A DNA stretch of 64,000 bases from Massilia rubra (GTDB lineage: Bacteria > Pseudomonadota > Gammaproteobacteria > Burkholderiales > Burkholderiaceae_D). Within the stretch, counting starts at the first letter, position 1; each line of letters starts with the position of its first letter. Below the pieces are notes generated by a model, which ran no database searches, was not told where the DNA came from, and worked only from the letters and a program-made list of their open reading frames with translations. The position numbers and the translations under genes are program-made. The stretch covers positions 310,001 to 374,000 of the forward strand of contig NZ_VUYU01000002.1 of assembly GCF_011682065.1 (NCBI RefSeq), in the 5' to 3' direction. Below are positions 18,060 through 27,508 of this stretch, one piece after another.

Positions 18060-18096
18060 GATGTTCCGATAAAGTTTTTTTAGATTATTCCGGTTG

Positions 18097-18127
18097 TATT
18101 TGAATCAAGTTGATGAATATTCAAATA
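18097..18127. promoter_or_regulatory. AT-rich inverted repeat upstream of lon
   Basis: TATTTGAAT (18097-18105) and ATTCAAATA (18119-18127) are perfect nine-base arms separated by 13 bases. The spacing fits a regulator dimer spanning about two helical turns. The protein that would bind is unknown. Confidence 0.4.
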
Positions 18128-18162
18128 ACTTGTAGAAATATTTTATCCGCCGGTCTTGTGTT

Positions 18163-18179
18163 TTGGCAGATGGTGCCAA
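18163..18179. promoter_or_regulatory. TTGGCA-N5-TGCCAA dyad upstream of lon
   Basis: Perfect six-base inverted arms, 31 bases before the lon ATG. A plausible operator site for lon control; no known heat-shock sigma consensus was found in the same interval. Confidence 0.4.
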
Positions 18180-18210
18180 TATCGTAAACACGCTTTCTAT
18201 AAGGTATGCC

Positions 18211-20631
18211 ATGACAACTTCCAAATTAACCGAGCAAACGACGCTGCCCTTACTGCCGTTGCGCGACGTGGTCGTCTTCCCGCATATGGTGATCCCACTG
18301 TTCGTTGGCCGTCCTAAATCCATCAAGGCGCTGGAAGCGGCGATGGAGCAGGGCAAGAGCATCATGCTGGCGGCCCAGAAAGCCGCAGCCAAAGACGAGC
18401 CATCCGCGTCCGACATCTACGAGATCGGTTGCGTGGCCAACATCCTGCAAATGCTCAAGCTGCCAGACGGCACCGTCAAGGTGCTGGTCGAGGGCGCCCA
18501 GCGTGCGCGCATCAACCACATCAGCGATGCCCCGACCCACTTTATCGCCGACCTGACCCCGCTCAGTTCGGAAATCGGCGACGATTCCGAAGTCGAGGCG
18601 ATGCGCCGCGCGATCGTCCAGCAGTTCGACCAGTACGTCAAACTGAACAAAAAGATTCCTCCTGAAATCCTCGCTTCGCTGGCAGGGATCGACGACGCCG
18701 GCCGCCTGGCCGATACCGTTGCCGCCCATCTGCCGCTCAAGCTCGAGCAGAAACAGGTGATCCTCGAGATCTTCAATGTCGCCAAGCGTCTCGAGCACCT
18801 GCTCGGCCAGCTCGAAGGCGAGCTCGACATCCTGCAAGTAGAAAAGCGCATCCGTGGCCGCGTCAAGCGGCAGATGGAAAAATCGCAGCGCGAGTACTAC
18901 CTGAACGAGCAGGTCAAGGCGATCCAGAAAGAACTGGGCGAGGGCGAAGATGGCGCCGATATCGACGAACTCGAGAAAAAAGTCATCGCCGCCAAGATGC
19001 CGAAGGAAGCGCTGGACAAGGCTACCAATGAGCTCAAGAAGCTCAAGCTGATGTCGCCGATGTCGGCCGAAGCGACCGTGGTGCGTAACTACATCGACAC
19101 CCTGGTCAACCTGCCGTGGAAGAAAAAATCGAAGGTCAATAACGACCTGTCGAACGCCGAGAAAGTCCTCGAGGGCGATCACTATGGCCTTGATAAGGTT
19201 AAAGAACGCATCCTGGAATACCTCGCGGTCCAGCAACGCGTCGACAAACTGAAGGCGCCGATCCTGTGCTTCGTCGGTCCTCCGGGCGTGGGTAAAACCT
19301 CGCTTGGCCAATCGATCGCCAAGGCCACGAACCGCAAGTTCGTGCGCATGGCCTTGGGTGGCGTGCGCGACGAAGCCGAGATTCGCGGTCACCGTCGCAC
19401 GTATATCGGTTCGATGCCGGGCAAGGTGCTGCAATCGCTGGCCAAGGTTGGCGTGCGCAATCCGCTGTTCCTGTTGGATGAAATCGACAAGATGGGCGCG
19501 GACTTCCGCGGCGATCCATCCTCGGCCCTGCTCGAAGTGCTGGACCCGGAACAGAACCACACGTTCTCGGACCACTACATCGAAGTCGACTTCGACCTGT
19601 CGGACGTGATGTTCGTGGCGACCTCGAATTCGTTCAACATTCCGCCGGCGCTGCTCGACCGCATGGAAGTCATCCGCCTGTCCGGTTACACGGAAGATGA
19701 AAAGACCAGCATCGCCCAGCGTTACCTGCTGCCCAAGCAGATCAAGGCGAATGGCCTGAAGGAAGAAGAAATCGCCGTGGCCGAAAGCGCGATCCGCGAT
19801 ATCATCCGTTACTACACGCGGGAAGCCGGCGTGCGTTCGCTCGAGCGCGAAATCTCGAAGATCTGCCGCAAGGTCGTCAAGATGCTGCTGTTGAAAAAGG
19901 CCGATAAAAAGGTCACGGTCAACGGCAAGAACATCGACAAGTTCCTGGGCGTGCGCCGTTACGACTTTGGCGTGGCCGAGAAAGAGAACCAGATCGGCCA
20001 GGTGGTCGGCCTTGCATGGACCGAAGTGGGCGGCGATCTGTTGACCATCGAGGCGGTGCAAATGCCGGGCAAGGGCGGCGTGATCCGCACCGGCACCCTG
20101 GGCGACGTGATGAAGGAATCGATCGAAGCGGCGCGCACCGTGGTGCGTTCGCGCGCCAACCGCCTCGGCATCAAGAATGACGTGTTCGAAAAAGCCGACA
20201 TTCACATTCACGTGCCGGAAGGCGCCACCCCGAAAGACGGTCCATCGGCCGGTATTGCGATGACCACCGCGCTGGTGTCGGTGTTTACCGGCATTCCGGT
20301 GCGGGCCGATGTGGCGATGACGGGCGAGATCACCTTGCGCGGCGAAGTGCTGCCGATCGGCGGGCTGAAAGAAAAACTGCTGGCGGCGCATCGCGGCGGG
20401 ATCAAGACGGTCTTGATTCCGGAGCAGAACGTCAAGGACCTGGCCGACATTCCGGACAACGTGAAGAACAAGCTCGAAATCGTTCCGGTACGCTGGATCG
20501 ACAAGGTGCTCGAAATCGCGCTCGAACGGATGCCGACGCCGGTGGTGGAAGTACCGGCCGTCGCCGCCGTTGCCGCCGCCGCCACCGCGGTCGATGGCGT
20601 GGCCCCGCAGACGGACGTCGTGAAACACTAA
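18211..20631 (+). CDS. lon: ATP-dependent Lon protease
   Basis: An 806-residue LonA protease, slightly longer than the 784-residue E. coli enzyme because of an Ala/Val-rich C-terminal tail. The N-terminal substrate-binding domain starts [16 protein letters not shown]. Walker A GPPGVGKT is at 356-363 and the arginine-rich AAA+ module follows. The protease dyad is Ser679 in DGPSAGIAM and Lys722 in the GGLKEK motif, at the same numbers as in E. coli. It degrades damaged and regulatory proteins. The ATG at 18211 is preceded by AAGG. It ends before a strong terminator that isolates it from hup. Confidence 0.98.
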   Translation: MTTSKLTEQTTLPLLPLRDVVVFPHMVIPLFVGRPKSIKALEAAMEQGKSIMLAAQKAAAKDEPSASDIYEIGCVANILQMLKLPDGTVKVLVEGAQRARINHISDAPTHFIADLTPLSSEIGDDSEVEAMRRAIVQQFDQYVKLNKKIPPEILASLAGIDDAGRLADTVAAHLPLKLEQKQVILEIFNVAKRLEHLLGQLEGELDILQVEKRIRGRVKRQMEKSQREYYLNEQVKAIQKELGEGEDGADIDELEKKVIAAKMPKEALDKATNELKKLKLMSPMSAEATVVRNYIDTLVNLPWKKKSKVNNDLSNAEKVLEGDHYGLDKVKERILEYLAVQQRVDKLKAPILCFVGPPGVGKTSLGQSIAKATNRKFVRMALGGVRDEAEIRGHRRTYIGSMPGKVLQSLAKVGVRNPLFLLDEIDKMGADFRGDPSSALLEVLDPEQNHTFSDHYIEVDFDLSDVMFVATSNSFNIPPALLDRMEVIRLSGYTEDEKTSIAQRYLLPKQIKANGLKEEEIAVAESAIRDIIRYYTREAGVRSLEREISKICRKVVKMLLLKKADKKVTVNGKNIDKFLGVRRYDFGVAEKENQIGQVVGLAWTEVGGDLLTIEAVQMPGKGGVIRTGTLGDVMKESIEAARTVVRSRANRLGIKNDVFEKADIHIHVPEGATPKDGPSAGIAMTTALVSVFTGIPVRADVAMTGEITLRGEVLPIGGLKEKLLAAHRGGIKTVLIPEQNVKDLADIPDNVKNKLEIVPVRWIDKVLEIALERMPTPVVEVPAVAAVAAAATAVDGVAPQTDVVKH

Positions 20632-20652
20632 TCCGCCGCTAGCGCAGTACAG

Positions 20653-20685
20653 AAGCAAGCGTCCTCGTGACGCTTGCTTTTTTTA
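20653..20685 (+). terminator. Intrinsic terminator after lon
   Basis: AAGCAAGCGT (20653-20662) pairs with ACGCTTGCTT (20670-20679), followed by a run of seven T. Confidence 0.9.
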
Positions 20686-20700
20686 CGGTTGGTAATTGGC

Positions 20701-20729
20701 TTGACAGGCGGATGGGCGGCTTGTTTAAT
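20701..20729 (+). promoter_or_regulatory. Sigma-70 promoter of the HU gene
   Basis: A consensus TTGACA (20701-20706), a 17-base spacer and TTTAAT (20724-20729), 49 bases upstream of the GTG start. Confidence 0.7.
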
Positions 20730-20778
20730 ACGCGCTGCGGATTTCTTTTCGCCGCAACTCTTAGGTAATGGGGCACAA

Positions 20779-21051
20779 GTGAACAAAACAGAATTGATCG
20801 AAGAAATCGCGAAGTCGGCGGACATCACCAAGGCCTCGGCCACGCGCGCGCTCGACGCCATGATCGATGCCGTCACCGCCAGCCTGCAGAAGAACGACAG
20901 CGTGACCCTGGTCGGCTTCGGCACCTTCTCGGTGGGCGAGCGCGCCGCGCGTACCGGGCGCAATCCGCGCACCAAGGAAGCGATCAAGATCGCGGCGGCG
21001 AAAGTTCCTAAATTTAAAGCTGGTAAAGCGCTTAAAGATGCAGTAAACTAA
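20779..21051 (+). CDS. hupB: HU-family nucleoid DNA-binding protein
   Basis: A 90-residue histone-like protein of standard HU length, starting at GTG 20779 (read as [19 protein letters not shown]). The beta-arm that inserts into the DNA minor groove is visible as [26 protein letters not shown] (split here only for its motif GRNPRTK). A longer upstream in-frame extension is rejected because it would run through the promoter. HU follows lon in many proteobacteria. The HU-beta assignment rests on this position. Confidence 0.96.
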   Translation: MNKTELIEEIAKSADITKASATRALDAMIDAVTASLQKNDSVTLVGFGTFSVGERAARTGRNPRTKEAIKIAAAKVPKFKAGKALKDAVN

Positions 21052-21117
21052 TGTCCTTCGGTGAGGTGACAATCACCGGAAAATGTCGGTAACACTTGGT
21101 GACACAGGTGTGCTTAC

Positions 21118-21193
21118 GGGGGTTTAGCTCAGTTGGTAGAGCAGCGCCCTTACAAGGCGCGGGTCGGGAGTTCGAGCCTCTCAGCCCCCACCA
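21118..21193 (+). tRNA. tRNA-Val (UAC anticodon)
   Basis: A 76-base tRNA with encoded CCA. Acceptor GGGGGTT pairs with AGCCCCC including one G-U; the anticodon loop in CCCTTACAAGG carries TAC; T-arm GGGAGTTCGAGCCTCTC. It lies 66 bases after hup. Confidence 0.95.
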
Positions 21194-21223
21194 GAGCCCG
21201 GCATGTTGTGCAGTATTTTTTAC

Positions 21224-21300
<77 letters not shown>

Positions 21301-21426
21301 GCATATAGCAGTACGATGGTGCAGTCTCCGTTCGGAGGGTGCGCCGGGGTTCAGGAGTGGCCTGTACGGAACTCCATGGTTCGCACAAGGCGGCCGGGTC
21401 CTGGCAGTCCTGTCAAAAAAAAGAAG

Positions 21427-21452
21427 AGGCGAACGAAAGTTCGCCTTTTTTT
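21427..21452 (+). terminator. Terminator after the tRNA-Val/tRNA-Asp pair
   Basis: AGGCGAAC (21427-21434) and GTTCGCCT (21439-21446) form a stem with a GAAA tetraloop and a T7 tail. The 126 bases between tRNA-Asp and this hairpin contain no recognisable gene. Confidence 0.88.
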
Positions 21453-21509
21453 ATATGTGCGTTTTAATCGCATTCCATCGCAATTTTATTTATCTCGAAT
21501 TGGCAAACC

Positions 21510-23441
21510 ATGTTTGAATTTATTCGCAATCACAAGCGCTGGATCCAGGTCATGCTGGTGTTGCTGGCCGCTTCGTTCCTGGTCGTCGGTGGCATGGCCA
21601 CCAACGAAAACGCGGACAGCACCGTTGTCGTGGCCAATGTCAACGGCAAGAAGATCACGCAGCCCGAATGGGAAGAGGCGCAGCGCCAGCAGGTCGACCA
21701 ATACCGCACCATGATGGGTGCGCAGTTCGACCAGAAGCGCTTCGACACGCCTGAATTCAAGCGCGAAATCCTCGATAACCTGATCGCGCAGCGCGCGGTC
21801 GAAGCGGAAATCGAACGCAGCCACCTGACCGTGGGCGACGAGCTGCTGGTCAACACGATTCAGCAAAACGATGAATTCAAGACCGCCGGGAAGTTCGACG
21901 TCGATGTCTATAAAGCGGCGCTGGTCAATGCGCGCATGACGGCGGCCCAGTACGAAGCGAGCCTGCGCCGTAATTTCGTGCTGCGCCAGCTGACCGGCAC
22001 GGTGCAGGAAACCGCTTTCCTGCCGCGCACGGTCGCCACGCGCATGTCGAACATTTTCGACGAAGAGCGCGAAGTGCAGGAAATGCTGTTCCCGGCCAGC
22101 GAGCAGCAGTCCCAGGTCAAGGTCACCGACGAGATGATCAAGGCTTTCTACGACAAGAACGCCACCTTGTTCCAGGTGCCGGAAAAAGCCAAGATCGAAT
22201 ACGTGGTGCTCGACGCGGCCGCGGTCGAAGGCATGGTCAGCGTGACCGATGCCGAAGTTGCCGAATTCTACAAAGCCAACAGCAAGCGCTTCACCACCCC
22301 GGAAGAGCGTCTGTACAGCCACATCCAGTTCAAGTTCGCCAAAGACGCGAGCGCGGCCGACAAAGCCGCCGCCAAGGCCAAGGCCGAGGCTGTGCTGGCC
22401 GAGCTGCGCAAGGCGCCGGCCACGTTTGCCGATGTCGCCAAAGCGAAGTCGCAGGACGTCTCGACGGCCGAGCAGGGCGGCGAGCTGGGCCAGGCGAAAA
22501 AGGGCGAGATGATCAGCCCGGCAATCGAAACGGCCGTGTTCAAGCTCAAGCAAGGCGACATCAGCGACGTGGTCGAGTCGGACCAGGGTTATCACATCGT
22601 CACCGTCACCAAGCTGGCGCCGGAAACCGTCAAGCCGCTCGATGAAGTCAAGGATGCGCTGGTGGCTGAAGTGAAGAAGCCGAAGATGTCGAAGAAGTAT
22701 TCGGACCTGGCGCAAACCTTCACCGAAACCGTGTACGACCAGTCGGCCAGCCTGAAGCCGGTCGCCGACAAGCTGAAACTGAAGATCGAAACGCTCGACA
22801 ACGTCACCCGCACGCCGAATCCGGCGTTGGCCCAGTCGCCGTTGAACAATGCTAAATTCCTCAGCGCCGTGTTCTCGGACAGCGTGGTCAAGAACAAGCA
22901 CAATACCGAAGCCATCGAAGTCAAGCCAAGCGTGCTGGTCGCGGCCCGGATCGTCGAGTACTCGCCGGCCGCCAAGCGTCCGCTGGCCGAAGTGCAGGAC
23001 ATCATCCGCATGCGTGTGGCGCAGCAGGAAGCGATCAGCCTGGCCAAGAAAGCCGGCGAAGCGAAGATCGCCGCAGCCAAGGCCAGCGGCGACGCTGCCG
23101 GCTTCGGCGCGGCCAAGATGGTCAGCCGTGCAACCCCGACGGCGGTCAACCAGGCGGCGCTGCCCGTGGTCCTGAAAGCCGACGCGAGCAAGCTGCCGGC
23201 CTATGTTGGTGTCGAGATTCCTGGCATCGGCTACGGTGTGTATCGCATCAGCAAGGTATCGCAGCCGGCCAAGGTGGATGAAGCGCGCCGCACCGCCGAG
23301 CAGCAAGAAATCGCCGAGCGCCTCGGCCAGGTCGAGATGCGCGGTTATGTCGATGCGCTGAAAGAAAAAGCCAAGGCCAAGATCATCGTCAAGACCGAGG
23401 TGGCCGCAGCCGATGCGAAAGATGCGCCGGCAGTAAAATAA
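21510..23441 (+). CDS. ppiD: Membrane-anchored periplasmic prolyl isomerase/chaperone PpiD
   Basis: A 643-residue SurA-N/parvulin protein. It has a short cytoplasmic start (MFEFIRNHKRW), one transmembrane helix (about 12-29), a SurA-like N-domain (VNGKKITQPEWEEA onward) and a parvulin domain at about 260-370 (EERLYSHIQFKF ... QGGELGQAKKGEM ... SDQGYHIVTV). It is anchored facing the periplasm and assists folding of exported proteins at the Sec exit. Position after lon, hup and tRNAs matches the conserved proteobacterial order. A terminator follows its stop. Confidence 0.95.
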   Translation: MFEFIRNHKRWIQVMLVLLAASFLVVGGMATNENADSTVVVANVNGKKITQPEWEEAQRQQVDQYRTMMGAQFDQKRFDTPEFKREILDNLIAQRAVEAEIERSHLTVGDELLVNTIQQNDEFKTAGKFDVDVYKAALVNARMTAAQYEASLRRNFVLRQLTGTVQETAFLPRTVATRMSNIFDEEREVQEMLFPASEQQSQVKVTDEMIKAFYDKNATLFQVPEKAKIEYVVLDAAAVEGMVSVTDAEVAEFYKANSKRFTTPEERLYSHIQFKFAKDASAADKAAAKAKAEAVLAELRKAPATFADVAKAKSQDVSTAEQGGELGQAKKGEMISPAIETAVFKLKQGDISDVVESDQGYHIVTVTKLAPETVKPLDEVKDALVAEVKKPKMSKKYSDLAQTFTETVYDQSASLKPVADKLKLKIETLDNVTRTPNPALAQSPLNNAKFLSAVFSDSVVKNKHNTEAIEVKPSVLVAARIVEYSPAAKRPLAEVQDIIRMRVAQQEAISLAKKAGEAKIAAAKASGDAAGFGAAKMVSRATPTAVNQAALPVVLKADASKLPAYVGVEIPGIGYGVYRISKVSQPAKVDEARRTAEQQEIAERLGQVEMRGYVDALKEKAKAKIIVKTEVAAADAKDAPAVK

Positions 23442-23463
23442 GCCGCCGCACAGTCGGATCAAC

Positions 23464-23494
23464 ACCCGGTCGCTCGCGCTGCCGGGTTTTTTTT
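23464..23494 (+). terminator. Terminator after ppiD
   Basis: ACCCGG (23464-23469) pairs with CCGGGT (23482-23487), followed by eight T. Confidence 0.75.
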
Positions 23495-23543
23495 CGCCGC
23501 AGCGCAGTGGCGTGTCGCCTGATAATCCTTTCCTCCTGTCGCC

Positions 23544-23882
23544 ATGACCAGCAAACCCTATTCCTTCGCGTCCGGAGACATTGTTTTCGCCGGTGACCTG
23601 GACGCACTCGGCGCTTTGCTTGCCGTATCGGGCATGCCCAATACCGTTGGCGCATTTGCGATCAGGCTCGACGATTTTCCGACCAGCTTCGAGATTGCCT
23701 GGGTCGGCAATTTGTCGCCCGACGCTCCTTACGAGGTCGACTGCTGCGGCTACGGCATCCCGCATGAAGCGGTCGCCCTCTGGTGCGCGCGGCTGGCAGC
23801 CATCTTGCAAGCAAACGGCATCAAGTACGATTTCGCCCATTGCAATGCCGAGCATGAGGAACTTGGCGTTTATACTGGGTAG
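23544..23882 (+). CDS. Hypothetical protein, 112 residues
   Basis: A soluble 112-residue protein (MTSKPYSFASGDIVFAGDL) without signal peptide or membrane helix. The DCCGYGIPHEAVALW segment and a second CNAEHEELG stretch carry three cysteines and two histidines, but no standard metal motif is evident. The ATG at 23544 starts 102 bases after ppiD. I do not recognise the family. It is followed by another small gene on the same strand. Confidence 0.7.
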   Translation: MTSKPYSFASGDIVFAGDLDALGALLAVSGMPNTVGAFAIRLDDFPTSFEIAWVGNLSPDAPYEVDCCGYGIPHEAVALWCARLAAILQANGIKYDFAHCNAEHEELGVYTG

Positions 23883-23935
23883 AGCCGCGCCATCGGCGCT
23901 GTCTGACCTTGCCAACACATGAACAGGAGAGCGAT

Positions 23936-24223
23936 GTGGACAATATGAATGTGCCGCCCGCCCTGGCGACAGTGGTGACGATCGGGCCGCAAGCCTACTC
24001 CGTGAACGGCGTCGCACTGGCGGACACCGCCGGCCTGTTCCAGGCCCTGCAGGTGCAGCGTGCCGGACGTATCGAGGTGCGCATCGCTCCCGGAACGGGC
24101 ACCGACTACGAGCGCGTGGGCAAGCTCATCTTTGCGCTGTCGCGCAATGGCTGGAACAGCGAATCGCCCGGCAGCATGCACTGGGCGCTGGAAGCGGCCG
24201 GCCCGGCGTCGACGGCGCACTAA
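23936..24223 (+). CDS. Small hypothetical protein, ExbD-like segment
   Basis: A 95-residue ORF, starting best at GTG 23936 (CAGGAGA five bases upstream); in-frame ATG 23945 is the alternative. Residues about 40-70 (GRIEVRIAPGTGTDYERVG, then KLIFALSRNGW) resemble the periplasmic half of ExbD/TolR proteins, where a strand and helix follow the same pattern. No transmembrane helix is present, so it is not an ExbD subunit. Function unknown. Confidence 0.6.
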   Translation: MDNMNVPPALATVVTIGPQAYSVNGVALADTAGLFQALQVQRAGRIEVRIAPGTGTDYERVGKLIFALSRNGWNSESPGSMHWALEAAGPASTAH

Positions 24224-24297
24224 TCCAGATATCGCCATCAGTGCCGCCAAACTTGCCGTGTTGGGCCGTTTCACCAATGTCCCGCTGATGCTCAATT

Positions 24298-24341
24298 GGG
24301 ACGGCGTGGCGCCAGCTGATTAGCCCGTGGCACGCCGTCCC
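24298..24341. terminator. Long stem between convergent genes
   Basis: GGGACGGCGTG (24298-24308) and CACGCCGTCCC (24331-24341) are perfect 11-base arms with a 22-base loop, at the junction of the small plus-strand gene and the convergent 738-residue ORF. There is no T-run, so a terminator role is only likely. Confidence 0.4.
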
Positions 24342-24346
24342 GGTGC

Positions 24347-26563
24347 TCAGTCGGGCGCCAGCACGAAAGCCCGCGCCGCGCTGCTGTCGTAACCGCTCAG
24401 GCGCGACCAGCCATCGGTCCCGCTGTGCGCCACGTATAACTGCTCGGTAAAGCCCGCCAGGCTGCAAGCGTCGAGCAGGCTGCCAACGGTCGGCGGCGGA
24501 GCGGCTGGCGGCGATGCCGGTATCGCCCCGGGCATGCCGGCGGCGCTGGCCGCCGCCGTCGCCGCCAGGCTGTACTCAGGCGGCCACACCGCGCCGCGCT
24601 GCACATAAAAGCTGTAGCTGGCAAAGCGATTCAGTTGCAGCGCCAGGAAAGGCACCGCCACCGCCTGGCCCGACGCACCGTAATGCATCACCCCGCACTG
24701 ATCGGCCGCCGTGCTGCCACCCACGGCCGGGGCGTCGATGCGGGCAAAGGTGGGGTTGTTGTCAATCCGCACCGTCAGCACCATGCGGTTGAGCGCCGCA
24801 TCGACCAGCCCCAGCAGAGCCGCATCCTGGGTCTGGATCGTGCCGGTCAGGGTGTCGGTGGCCGGCACGCGCCATTTGATGCCCAGCGCCTCCGGGTCGA
24901 CCAGCGCGCCGGCAGTGTTGAACAGCTCGATCTTGATCTGCCACAAGCCGCCCTGGTCTGGCCCGGTCGCCACCCCGTTGAGGTCGAACGGAACGCCGGG
25001 CGCGACCGCCGTGGTGGGAATCACCGCGTTTTGCGTATCGAGCACGGCGTTCGGGATCGACCACTGGCCGGTTGGTGGTAGCGACGGCGGAATTTCGTAC
25101 AGATGCGCGCTGCTGCCGACCGTGCGCGGTCCCAGCGCGTACTGTTCGAGGATCAGGTCGCCGCCGACTTCGCGCGTGTAGTGGCGGTTGATCGCCTCCA
25201 CGCTGGGGCGCCAGGACGATTCGTCCTCGCTGGCGCGCTTGTACGACACGCGGTAGAAGGCCACGCCCAGATCGTTGCGCAGGGAGCTGTCGAACTCGAG
25301 GCGGGGGCGGAGCGAACCACCCCAGGGCGCGCTGCCGTCGAGCAGGCCGCGCTGGGCCGGATCGAAACCGGCGCTGCCGATCCGCGTGCTGTCGTTGGCG
25401 CCATGAATGCGCCACACCGAGGTATTTCCGATGGCCATGAACAAGACCCAGTTGTTGGGTGCCACCACGGGCGGGCAGGGCGGGCAGGCGCGCGCCAGCG
25501 GGTGGCTGGTGACGAGCGTGACTTCCGAGCCGCACGCATAGTTCCACCAGGTATGGCACAGCACCGGTTTGGGTTCGTAGATGGTGACCGAAAAGCCCGG
25601 CCAGATGCGCTGGCGCGCGATGAAGTATAGATCGGGCTGGTCGAAGTTGAAGATCGAGCGCCAGATCACGGCGCGGAAGTGGCCGCACTCGTCGGTGGTC
25701 ACGGTCGCGATCCTGGTTTTGCTCACAGCGAACGGGAACAGCCAGCAAAACAAGGGGCGCAACAGCTCGAGGTGGGTCAGCACGGCGCGCTCGAAGACCG
25801 GGCGCGGCGCACGCGCGGCCAGCACCAGGTCGGCCGGCAGCGTCAGCGCGCTCAGGGCCTGGGTTTGGTCGGCGGCGAGCGGCTCGGCCTGCTGAAACGC
25901 GTGCGCTTGCAGCTGGCGCGGCGGCAGCGGCTGCGGGTTCAGGGCCACGCTCAGCAGCGGGTCTTCCAGTTCGGTGGCCAGGAAGGGCTCGGGAGGGCGC
26001 GGCGGAATCGGCAGCCGCAGCGGTGGCCAGGGGCCGTCGACGATGTCGCGCAGGCGCTCGATGTCGAGCTGGGGCAGGGTGGCGATGATGAGCGGCCACG
26101 GGTCGACTTCGTAGACCTCGACGGTGGCATGGCAGACCGGCAGGTTCAGGACGATACCGCCCGAGACGACGCGCTTGAGCAGCGTGCCGTTGACCACGCA
26201 CAGGCGCCCGATCCAGCGGCGCCAGCGGTCCGGGCCGAGCTCGAACAGCACCGGCTCCACTCGCTCCGTGGTCGGGCGCAGCGCGACATGGCGGTCGATG
26301 CCGCCACGCCGCAGCAGTTCGCCAACGTCGAGCGCGTCCTTCTCCAGCTCGGGGCCCAGCACGATACGCACCAGTTGCCCTTCCGCGCCGACCGGGACGG
26401 TGAGGCGCGCGCGGCCTTCCTTGTCCAGTGTCTGCATGTCGAGCAGGGTGCCGCCCTGGCTGAAGGCATAGCCGACGATGGCGGGAAGGTCGTCCGGGCG
26501 CTCGGTGATGCTGGCCTGGACTTCCAGCGTGACGCTGCGCTCTTGGGCTTGTTTCGATGACAT
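24347..26563 (-). CDS. Large uncharacterised protein, 738 residues
   Basis: A 738-residue protein with a perfect AAAGGAG seven bases before its ATG, so it is certainly a gene. It has no signal peptide. Residues 1-95 resemble a carboxypeptidase-regulatory/transthyretin-like beta-sandwich (GRARLTVPVGAEGQLVRIVL). A middle part holds an ALNPQPLPPRQ motif near 210, seen in assorted uncharacterised bacterial proteins. A second beta-rich part near 280-345 (TTDECGHFRAVIW) with Cys-containing CHTWWNYACGSEV follows, and the C-terminal 200 residues are Ala/Pro-rich. Function is not recognised. It is divergent from the primase-like gene across 188 bases. Confidence 0.85.
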   Translation of the reverse strand: MSSKQAQERSVTLEVQASITERPDDLPAIVGYAFSQGGTLLDMQTLDKEGRARLTVPVGAEGQLVRIVLGPELEKDALDVGELLRRGGIDRHVALRPTTERVEPVLFELGPDRWRRWIGRLCVVNGTLLKRVVSGGIVLNLPVCHATVEVYEVDPWPLIIATLPQLDIERLRDIVDGPWPPLRLPIPPRPPEPFLATELEDPLLSVALNPQPLPPRQLQAHAFQQAEPLAADQTQALSALTLPADLVLAARAPRPVFERAVLTHLELLRPLFCWLFPFAVSKTRIATVTTDECGHFRAVIWRSIFNFDQPDLYFIARQRIWPGFSVTIYEPKPVLCHTWWNYACGSEVTLVTSHPLARACPPCPPVVAPNNWVLFMAIGNTSVWRIHGANDSTRIGSAGFDPAQRGLLDGSAPWGGSLRPRLEFDSSLRNDLGVAFYRVSYKRASEDESSWRPSVEAINRHYTREVGGDLILEQYALGPRTVGSSAHLYEIPPSLPPTGQWSIPNAVLDTQNAVIPTTAVAPGVPFDLNGVATGPDQGGLWQIKIELFNTAGALVDPEALGIKWRVPATDTLTGTIQTQDAALLGLVDAALNRMVLTVRIDNNPTFARIDAPAVGGSTAADQCGVMHYGASGQAVAVPFLALQLNRFASYSFYVQRGAVWPPEYSLAATAAASAAGMPGAIPASPPAAPPPTVGSLLDACSLAGFTEQLYVAHSGTDGWSRLSGYDSSAARAFVLAPD

Positions 26564-26751
26564 TTCGGCTCCTTTGTTGTTGGTATGAGCTTGAAAAGTA
26601 GACCTGCCGCAAAGCGGACGCTAGCGGCGATGTCATGAAAACCATGATTAATTACTACAGATCTGATAGGTAAGGCCCGCCGCAGGGGCGTCGCGCTGTG
26701 GCAAAATGCGCCACTGGCTACGCAGGGTAGCTGGCCGGATTGAGGAAACAG

Positions 26752-27486
26752 ATGCAAAAGATGATGTCGGAACTGAGCCGCTTGTACCTTCCCGCGGGCG
26801 CCTTGTCGCTCGAGCTGCTCGCGCAGCGCCGCGCGGGACACAGCGCGCTTGCCATCGAACTGGCCGAGGGCGGCATGACGCGTGCGCTGGTGATCCGGTT
26901 TCGCAAGATGCCGGGTGCGGGCGAGGCGCAGCACTGGGATCAGTTGTGCGCGCTGGCGAATGGCTTGCAGGCCGAACTCGGGTTTCCCGCGCCGGCGGTG
27001 AGCATTTCCGGGTCGGATGGCTATTATTTGTGGATGTCGCTGGAAACGCCGACGCCGATCGCGCAGGTGCGAACGTTCCTGGAACTGGTCCGCAAGGCCT
27101 ATGTACCCGCCATGGCGCCGTTTGACGATGCGGCCGGCGCGGCGGTGGAATTGCCGCCCTGCCTGGACCCGCGCACCGGCAAGTGGGCCGCGTTCATCGA
27201 CGCAGGCCTGGGCGCCGCGTTCGCCGAGGAGTCGGGGCTGGAGATGGCGCCGCCGCTGGCCGCCCAGGCGGCCTTACTGGAGCGTCTGGAGCGCATCAGC
27301 GCAAAGCAGTTCCAGCAGGCGCTGGAGGTGCTCGGGGCGGCACATGGCGCGCCGGCAGTGAGCGCCGCGCGTGCCGTCCCAAGCGCGCCCGATGGTTTGC
27401 TGCTGCGCGACGCCACGCTGGAAGATATCGTGCGATTCCTGCATGCGAAAAACATCGAGCCGACATTTCGGCATCTGATCTCTTGA
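26752..27486 (+). CDS. Uncharacterised protein with weak archaeo-eukaryotic primase-like features
   Basis: A 244-residue soluble protein, starting at ATG 26752 (MQKMMSELSRLYLP, with GAGGAAA upstream). Two segments resemble archaeo-eukaryotic primase (AEP)-type proteins: SISGSDGYYLWMSLETPTP near residue 83, comparable to the SGxxGxHxW strand, and ELPPCLDPRTGKWAAFID near 127, comparable to the LPxxxxxxTGK segment. The acidic catalytic residues expected on the earlier strand are not evident (ALVIRFRKM), so it may be inactive or the similarity may be chance. It is 22 bases upstream of the secreted paralog and could be its operon partner. Confidence 0.7.
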   Translation: MQKMMSELSRLYLPAGALSLELLAQRRAGHSALAIELAEGGMTRALVIRFRKMPGAGEAQHWDQLCALANGLQAELGFPAPAVSISGSDGYYLWMSLETPTPIAQVRTFLELVRKAYVPAMAPFDDAAGAAVELPPCLDPRTGKWAAFIDAGLGAAFAEESGLEMAPPLAAQAALLERLERISAKQFQQALEVLGAAHGAPAVSAARAVPSAPDGLLLRDATLEDIVRFLHAKNIEPTFRHLIS

Positions 27487-27508
27487 ACTCCCGGATAGTG
27501 ATTCAATA

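Noticed and set aside
18198-18203. TATAAG just before lon as a -10 element.
   Set aside because: It is only seven bases from the ATG and overlaps the AAGG ribosome site; transcription would be leaderless.
21301-21426. Sequence after tRNA-Asp examined for a further tRNA or small RNA.
   Set aside because: No cloverleaf or conserved anticodon arm could be drawn; only the terminator hairpin at its end is supported.
24224-24346. A frame ending LAVLGRFTNVPLMLNWDGV after the small plus-strand gene.
   Set aside because: It has no start or ribosome site of its own and lies in the convergent stem region; too short to call a gene fragment.
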